Source: Fusobacterium ulcerans ATCC 49185
GTDB lineage: Bacteria > Fusobacteriota > Fusobacteriia > Fusobacteriales > Fusobacteriaceae
Direction: 5' to 3'
NCBI RefSeq assembly: GCF_900683735.1
Contig: NZ_LR215979.1
Span: 1-64,000 of the forward strand
DNA length: 64,000 bases
Position numbers and translations under genes: made by a program. Of this stretch, positions 59,261 through 64,000 are shown in pieces. The stretch's first letter is position 1; every line of letters begins with the position of its first letter. Below the pieces are notes generated by a model. That model was not told the DNA's origin. It searched no databases and saw only the letters and a program-made list of their open reading frames with translations.

Positions 59261-60657
59261 TTAATTCAGAATTTGAAATAAATATTAGAAGTATAGAAGA
59301 GTTTGCAAGAGTAATGGTACCAGAAGCACTGGATAAAACTATGAATCTTTCTATAAGAGAAACTTCTGATGTGATAGAAATAGATATGGAGATAGACGGG
59401 AAAAAAGGAAATTTTCTTTATGCAAACCAAGAGGATAAAATAGATGAACAGAAACAGACTATGGTGAAAATACTTTTGCTGAAAGTATATGAAAAACAGT
59501 ATTCTTGGGGAGGACTTATGGGAGTAAGACCTACTAAAGTATTGAGAAGGTTGCTGTCTTTAGGATATTCATATGAACAGGCAGAGGATATGCTGAGAGA
59601 TTTCTATATTGTAAGTGATGAGAAAATAGAACTCCTTATAAATACTGTAAAAAAAGAACTGGAATTTTTGAATAGAGAATATATTAATCTATACATAGGA
59701 GTTCCTTTCTGTCCAACTAAATGTAAGTACTGCTCATTTGCTTCTTATGAAATAAATGGAGGGGTAGGAAGATATTATAAGGGATTTGTTGAAACTTTGC
59801 TGGAAGAAATAGAAATGACAGGAAAGTTTTTGAAAGATGAAGGTTACAAGATAGAATCTATCTATATAGGGGGAGGAACTCCAAGTACTCTTACAGAAGA
59901 GGATTTAGAACAAGTATTACGAAAAGTAAATGAGAATATTGATATGACTTATCTGAAAGAATTCACTTTTGAAGCAGGGAGAGAAGATTCACTCACTGAA
60001 AAAAAATTGGAACTCATAAAACAATATGGTGCTGATAGGATAAGTTTAAATCCACAAACATTTAATGAGGAAACTTTAAGAAAAGTAAACAGAAACTTTA
60101 ACAGAGAAAATTTTGATAAATATTTTAAAATAGCTAAAGATATGGGTTTTATAATAAATATGGATTTGATAATAGGACTTCCAGATGAAACAACAGAGGA
60201 TGTACTTCACACATTAAACGAAGTAGAAAAATATGATATAGAAAATCTTACTATACACTCTCTAGCATTTAAAAGAGCCTCTAAACTTTTTAAAGAGGAT
60301 AAAAGTAGAAAAGAACTAGATAGAGAAATAATAGAGAAAAGAATAAAAAAACTTACAGAGAAAAAGCAGATGAAACCATACTATATGTACAGACAGAAAA
60401 ATATTATGGAATGGGGAGAAAATGTAGGTTATGCAAAAGAGGGAAAAGAATCTGTTTTCAATATAGAAATGATAGAGGAAAACCAGTCAACTATGGGATT
60501 AGGTGGAGGAGCTATTACTAAGATAGTAGTAGAAGAAACTGAATTTAGAGATTATATAGAAAGAATAATTAATCCTAAAGATCCAGCACTGTATATAAAA
60601 GAGATGAAAGAGAGGATGGAAAGTAAATATAAATTATTTAAAAAAGGAGAAAAATAG
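59254..60657 (+). CDS. hemZ: HemZ-type radical SAM coproporphyrinogen dehydrogenase
   Basis: A 467-residue radical SAM enzyme. After a 145-residue N-terminal extension comes CPTKCKYC (Cys near 153), then YIGGGTPSTLTEEDLEQVL and RISLNPQTFNEETLRKVNR, typical of the HemN/HemZ family. HemZ is proposed to oxidise coproporphyrinogen III without oxygen, though some relatives are haem chaperones (HemW). It starts at GTG after GGAGG and overlaps maa by 7 bases. Confidence 0.87.
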   Translation: MLINSEFEINIRSIEEFARVMVPEALDKTMNLSIRETSDVIEIDMEIDGKKGNFLYANQEDKIDEQKQTMVKILLLKVYEKQYSWGGLMGVRPTKVLRRLLSLGYSYEQAEDMLRDFYIVSDEKIELLINTVKKELEFLNREYINLYIGVPFCPTKCKYCSFASYEINGGVGRYYKGFVETLLEEIEMTGKFLKDEGYKIESIYIGGGTPSTLTEEDLEQVLRKVNENIDMTYLKEFTFEAGREDSLTEKKLELIKQYGADRISLNPQTFNEETLRKVNRNFNRENFDKYFKIAKDMGFIINMDLIIGLPDETTEDVLHTLNEVEKYDIENLTIHSLAFKRASKLFKEDKSRKELDREIIEKRIKKLTEKKQMKPYYMYRQKNIMEWGENVGYAKEGKESVFNIEMIEENQSTMGLGGGAITKIVVEETEFRDYIERIINPKDPALYIKEMKERMESKYKLFKKGEK

Positions 60658-61185
60658 ATGAAAATTTGTAAAGGGATACTCATTGCAGTTATGCTTGCAA
60701 TCATCAGCAGTTTTGCTTTTGGAGAAGAAGAAACAATATCAGCCCCCTTTAAATTAATAATGAGTGAAAATATGCTTGAAAAAAAAGATAATCTCATTGA
60801 TATAAATGCTGCTTCTAAAGAGGAAATGGTATCACAGGGAATTGGAATAGGATATGCTGGCAAGATTTTAAGCTACAGAGAAAAAACAGGTGGTTTTGAA
60901 AAGCTGGAAGAAATGAAAAGAATAAAAGGAATAGGAGATGCAACTTATGAAAAGCTCTCTAAAAAATTTAAAATAGAAAGTGAAATTGAAAAAAATCCTC
61001 TTTATATAAATGAGGCTAATGATGAACTTTTAAAATATTTTGGTTTTGAGAAAAAAGAGATCAAGAAAATTAGAGAATATATTAATAGAAATAAAAGAAT
61101 AGATAATAATCTTCAATTAATGGAGATACTTTCAAAGAAAAGATATGAAGAATATAAAAGAATAATTAAATATGATAAATTTTAG
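60658..61185 (+). CDS. ComEA-like exported helix-hairpin-helix protein
   Basis: A 175-residue protein with a signal peptide (ILIAVMLAIISSFAFG, cut before EEE). The HhH pair INAASKEEMVSQGIGIGYAG and MKRIKGIGDATYEKLSKKF matches the ComEA DNA-binding domain. A second HhH-like region (INEANDELLKYFGFEKKEIK) follows. ComEA binds incoming DNA at the cell surface during natural transformation. It starts directly after the hemZ stop. The second region without an obvious glycine-rich hairpin may be degenerate. Confidence 0.84.
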   Translation: MKICKGILIAVMLAIISSFAFGEEETISAPFKLIMSENMLEKKDNLIDINAASKEEMVSQGIGIGYAGKILSYREKTGGFEKLEEMKRIKGIGDATYEKLSKKFKIESEIEKNPLYINEANDELLKYFGFEKKEIKKIREYINRNKRIDNNLQLMEILSKKRYEEYKRIIKYDKF

Positions 61186-61196
61186 AGGTGATATAA

Positions 61197-62090
61197 ATGG
61201 GTAAAATAATAAGAGGAATAAGTAAAAATGCCAGATTTTTTCTGGTGGATTCAACAGATATAGTACAAGAAGCATTGGATATACATAAGTGCAGCCCCAC
61301 AGCAATAGATGCTTTTGGAAGACTTCTTACAGCAGGAGTAATGATGGGAAGCACTTTAAAAGGAAAAGATTTACTGACTTTGAGAACAGATACTGATGGA
61401 CTGCTGAATAATATGGTAGTTACAGCAGATTCTGATGGAGGAGTAAAAGGATATGTTTCTAATCCTTCAGCTGATGCAGCACTAAAAGATAATGGAAAAT
61501 CAAATGTAGGTGCTTTAATTGGAAAAGGAATGCTTAGAATAATAAAGGATCTGGGATTGAAAGAACCATATATTGGAATGTCACCAATAGATTCAGGAGA
61601 GATAGCTCAAGACTTGGCTTACTATTTCTTTAATTCAGATCAAACACCAACTGTAATAGCATTGGGAGTGAATTTAAAAGATGAAAAAACTGTAGCTTGT
61701 GCAGGAGGATATATGATACAGCTTCTTCCAGGAGCAGAGGAGAGTTTTATAGGAGCTTTGGAAGAAAAAATAAATGCAATCAGACCTATGACTGAACTTA
61801 TGATGGGTGGAATGGATCTTAAAAGAATATTGAAACTTCTGTATGAAGATATGAACAGTGAAGATAATGAAAAAATGATTGAAGAATATGAGATACTTGA
61901 AGAAAAAGAAGTAAGCTATAAATGTAATTGTGATAAGGATAAATTTTATAGAGGACTTATCACTCTTGGGAAAAAAGAACTGATTGAGATATTTGAAACA
62001 GAAGAATTTTTAGAAACTGAATGTCATTTCTGTGGAAAAAAATATAAATTTACTAAAGAAGATTTTAAAGATATTTTAGAGGTGAAATGA
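61197..62090 (+). CDS. hslO: Redox-regulated chaperone Hsp33
   Basis: A 297-residue holdase that is activated by oxidative unfolding. The zinc-binding redox switch is CNCDKDKFYR and later CHFCGKKY near the C-terminus (CxC and CxxC). The N-terminal core has AIDAFGRLLTAGVMMGSTLK and GYVSNPSADA. AGAGGTGA precedes the ATG. Confidence 0.96.
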   Translation: MGKIIRGISKNARFFLVDSTDIVQEALDIHKCSPTAIDAFGRLLTAGVMMGSTLKGKDLLTLRTDTDGLLNNMVVTADSDGGVKGYVSNPSADAALKDNGKSNVGALIGKGMLRIIKDLGLKEPYIGMSPIDSGEIAQDLAYYFFNSDQTPTVIALGVNLKDEKTVACAGGYMIQLLPGAEESFIGALEEKINAIRPMTELMMGGMDLKRILKLLYEDMNSEDNEKMIEEYEILEEKEVSYKCNCDKDKFYRGLITLGKKELIEIFETEEFLETECHFCGKKYKFTKEDFKDILEVK

Positions 62091-62849
62091 ATGAAACTTA
62101 TAGATTCTCATGCTCATATGGATTCAAAGCAATTTGATTCAGATAGAGCAGAGGTATTTCAAAGAATAAAAGATAATATGGATTTCATAGTCAATATAGG
62201 GTATGATATAGAGAGCAGCAAACAAGGTGTTGAATACAGTAGAGAATATGATTTTATATATGCTGTTGTGGGAGTACATCCTGACGATATAGAGGGATAT
62301 GATGATAAGCTTGAACAAGAACTTGAAGAGCTGGCTAAAGATGAAAAAGTACTGGCTATTGGAGAGATAGGACTGGACTATCACTGGATGACTCGTCCAA
62401 AGGAAGAGCAGCAGAAAATATTTAGAAGACAGATGAAAGTAGCAGAAAGAGTTGGAAAACCAGTGGTAATACATTCAAGAGATGCTATAGAGGATACTGT
62501 AAAAATATTGAAAGAGTTTCCTTCAGTAAAAGGAATATTTCATTGTTATCCAGGTTCAGTGGAAACAGCTCTTCAGGTAATGGACAATTACTATTTTGGT
62601 ATAGGTGGGGTACTTACTTTTAAAAATGCAAAAAAACTGATTGAGGTAGTGAAGAATATACCTTTAGAAAAATTAATTCTTGAGACTGATTGTCCATATA
62701 TGGCACCTACTCCTTTTAGAGGACAGAGAAACGAACCCATATATGTGGAATATGTAGCTAAAAAAATAGCTGAGATAAAAGGAATAACATATGAGGAAGT
62801 AGCAGAAGCTACAAATCTAAATACAAGAAAAGCCTATAACATGATATAG
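62091..62849 (+). CDS. tatD: TatD-family metal-dependent DNase
   Basis: A 252-residue TIM-barrel hydrolase: DSHAHMDSKQFDSDR (metal His pair), AIGEIGLDYHWM (Glu), PVVIHSRDA, FHCYPGS and ILETDCPYMAP (Asp). It acts as a 3'-5' exonuclease or deoxyribonuclease in quality control. The ATG directly follows the stop of hslO, so the two are coupled. Confidence 0.95.
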   Translation: MKLIDSHAHMDSKQFDSDRAEVFQRIKDNMDFIVNIGYDIESSKQGVEYSREYDFIYAVVGVHPDDIEGYDDKLEQELEELAKDEKVLAIGEIGLDYHWMTRPKEEQQKIFRRQMKVAERVGKPVVIHSRDAIEDTVKILKEFPSVKGIFHCYPGSVETALQVMDNYYFGIGGVLTFKNAKKLIEVVKNIPLEKLILETDCPYMAPTPFRGQRNEPIYVEYVAKKIAEIKGITYEEVAEATNLNTRKAYNMI

Positions 62850-62864
62850 GAATGAGGGGAAAAA

Positions 62865-63686
62865 ATGATAATTTGTCCTGTTTGTAAAAAAATATTAGAT
62901 AAAGATGGAAAAACATATAGATGTGAAAATAACCACTGTTTTGATGAAGGAAAGCAAGGATATCTGAATCTTCTTCTTGCAAATCAGAAGCATAGCAAAA
63001 CTCCAGGTGATGATAAGGAAATGGTGCTTAGCAGAAAAGGATTTCTGGAAAAAGATTACTATAAGATAATATCGGAAGCGGTAAATACGCTAGTTTTGGA
63101 TAATAGAGCATCTAATGATATAGAAATATTGGACATAGGATGTGGAGAGGGATATTATACTGGAAGATTGAAAAAATCTCTTGATGAGAATGGAATAAAA
63201 TCCAATATAACTGGGATAGATATTTCTAAAGAAGCAGTGATATGTGCTGCAAGAACATATAAAAATATTGACTGGATAGTAGCCAGTGCCACTAATATTC
63301 CTCTTGAAGCTGGATCTCTTGACTATATAATTTGTATGTTTGCTAAAATAATTCCAGAAGAGAAAATGAGAACATTGAAAAAGGGTGGAAAGCTAATAAT
63401 AGTTTCTACTGGAGAAAATCATCTGCTGGAATTAAAAAAAGTTGTGTATGATAATGTAAGAACAGAATTTTATTCTCCAATAGAGGATCTAAAAATTTTT
63501 AAGCATATAAATACAGTAAACTGTACAGGAAAATCTTTCATAAAAGAAAATGAAAGTATAAGAAATCTTTTTGATATGACTCCGTATAAATGGAGAAGTC
63601 CAAAAGAAGGTGTGGATAAACTCTTTGCATTGAATGAGTTGGAAATAACTATTGATGTGAATATAGATATTTTTGAGAAAGAATAA
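62865..63686 (+). CDS. rlmA: 23S rRNA (guanine-N1)-methyltransferase RlmA
   Basis: A 273-residue SAM methyltransferase. The N-terminal zinc ribbon is CPVCKKIL with later C and H-C (RCENNHCFDEGKQGYLNLLL, the strongly diagnostic region), then GDDKEMVLSRKGFLEKDYY and SAM motif I ILDIGCGEGYYTG. It modifies a guanine in helix 35 of 23S rRNA (G745 in E. coli, G748 in TlrB). Loss or gain in family members affects macrolide sensitivity. Confidence 0.93.
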   Translation: MIICPVCKKILDKDGKTYRCENNHCFDEGKQGYLNLLLANQKHSKTPGDDKEMVLSRKGFLEKDYYKIISEAVNTLVLDNRASNDIEILDIGCGEGYYTGRLKKSLDENGIKSNITGIDISKEAVICAARTYKNIDWIVASATNIPLEAGSLDYIICMFAKIIPEEKMRTLKKGGKLIIVSTGENHLLELKKVVYDNVRTEFYSPIEDLKIFKHINTVNCTGKSFIKENESIRNLFDMTPYKWRSPKEGVDKLFALNELEITIDVNIDIFEKE

Positions 63687-63705
63687 TCCTCAAGGAGAAA
63701 AAACT

Positions 63706-64000
63706 ATGATTCTAGGGATAGGAAATGATATTATAGAGATAGCAAGAATAGAAAAAGCTATATCTAATGAAAAATTCAAAAAGAGAGTATATACAGAAAA
63801 AGAGATAGAAATTACAGAAAAAAAAGGTAACAAAGCAGCCAGCTATGCTGGAAGATTTTCAGCAAAAGAGGCAATATCTAAAGCATTGGGAACAGGGGTA
63901 AGAGATTTTAATCTGACTGATATAGAAATATTAAATGATAAACTGGGAAAGCCATATGTTGTATTTAAAAATATATTAAAAGACAGAATGGCAGATGTGA
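63706..64000 (+). CDS. acpS: Holo-ACP synthase AcpS (5' part)
   Basis: ATG at 63706 after AAGGAG opens a frame that runs off the window end (98 codons seen of about 120). It reads MILGIGNDIIEIARIEKA, with the metal-binding Asp in GNDI, then GRFSAKEAISKALGTG, the second AcpS motif (Glu in AKEA). It transfers phosphopantetheine from CoA to Ser34 of AcpP, encoded at 7074-7298. Last gene of the run that begins at 57630. Confidence 0.95.
   Translation, partial: MILGIGNDIIEIARIEKAISNEKFKKRVYTEKEIEITEKKGNKAASYAGRFSAKEAISKALGTGVRDFNLTDIEILNDKLGKPYVVFKNILKDRMADV

Noticed and set aside
60658-61185. Calling this gene a functional competence ComEA
   Set aside because: Only the signal peptide and HhH domain are seen, with no other competence genes around except a PilT-like ATPase, so the name is kept to ComEA-like.
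1-64000. tRNA, rRNA or CRISPR arrays
   Set aside because: No cloverleaf, rRNA signature or regularly spaced repeats were noticed, though tRNA detection by eye is imperfect; tRNAscan-SE and a CRISPR finder would settle it.

Overview
The window is AT-rich (roughly 30% G+C by eye) with densely packed genes. It fits a member of the genus Fusobacterium, probably the gut F. varium / F. ulcerans / F. mortiferum group. The clues are a FadA-family adhesin, a large type V autotransporter with a fusobacterial-style N-terminus, TRAP and Na+-coupled carboxylate transporters, amino-acid uptake (GltS), an outer membrane efflux system and very low GC. No rRNA, tRNA, CRISPR array, phage or intact insertion sequence was seen. 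The genus call is inference from gene content, not from a marker gene.

Layout. 1-3.9 kb: the end of gltS, three hairpins with a micro-ORF, a LysR regulator, ychF, yceD-rpmF. 4.0-14.8 kb: a long lipid and housekeeping block, plsX-fabH-fabD-acpP-fabF-rnc, then a radical SAM gene, rng, coaD, radA and disA, many with overlapping ends. 14.8-17.5 kb: two small unlisted ORFs, a BASS-family symporter and an iron-type alcohol dehydrogenase. 17.5-23.6 kb: a heterodimeric ABC exporter, a cold-shock protein with a long leader, a MATE exporter behind a leader terminator and a small FMN-binding protein. 23.6-30.2 kb: a D-galactonate catabolic operon (aldolase, kinase, IclR regulator, TRAP transporter DctPQM, dehydratase) with a pair of inverted operator candidates around its promoter. 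30.2-38.2 kb: a lipoprotein, then a bacterial enhancer-binding protein next to a sigma-54-type promoter and an operon for a beta-keto-acid cleavage enzyme, a beta-hydroxy-acid dehydrogenase and an AtoE-type transporter, then a DUF1538 membrane protein overlapping a tandem PII-like protein. 38.2-43.9 kb: a glycine-zipper lipoprotein, a flavin reductase pair, minCDE, a MarR regulator and a PTS IICB permease. 43.9-48.2 kb: a GC-rich 75-bp island, then a 223-bp segment bounded by 26-bp inverted repeats upstream of an 1,099-residue autotransporter. 48.2-57.4 kb: an ArnT-like glycosyltransferase, a HAD phosphatase, an EmrAB/TolC-type efflux operon, a FadA adhesin with a small basic protein, and a second MATE exporter, also behind a leader terminator. 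57.6-64.0 kb: pilT-like ATPase, maa, hemZ, a ComEA-like protein, hslO, tatD, rlmA and the start of acpS.

How the parts fit. The fab genes make acyl-ACP, and acpS at the far end encodes the enzyme that activates AcpP. radA-disA couples a DNA repair helicase to c-di-AMP synthesis. Two operons carry whole catabolic modules (import plus enzymes plus regulator): galactonate to pyruvate and glyceraldehyde-3-phosphate, and an unassigned beta-hydroxy acid to a CoA thioester plus acetoacetate.

The strongest leads are the inverted-repeat segment upstream of the autotransporter (a candidate invertible promoter, drawn here in the orientation facing away from the gene), the BKACE operon with its sigma-54 promoter and an activator whose GAFTGA loop reads GAFTDS, the DUF1538/tandem-PII pair, and terminator-type leaders in front of both MATE genes. 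All functional statements rest on reading the translated sequences and remembered families; no search was run.
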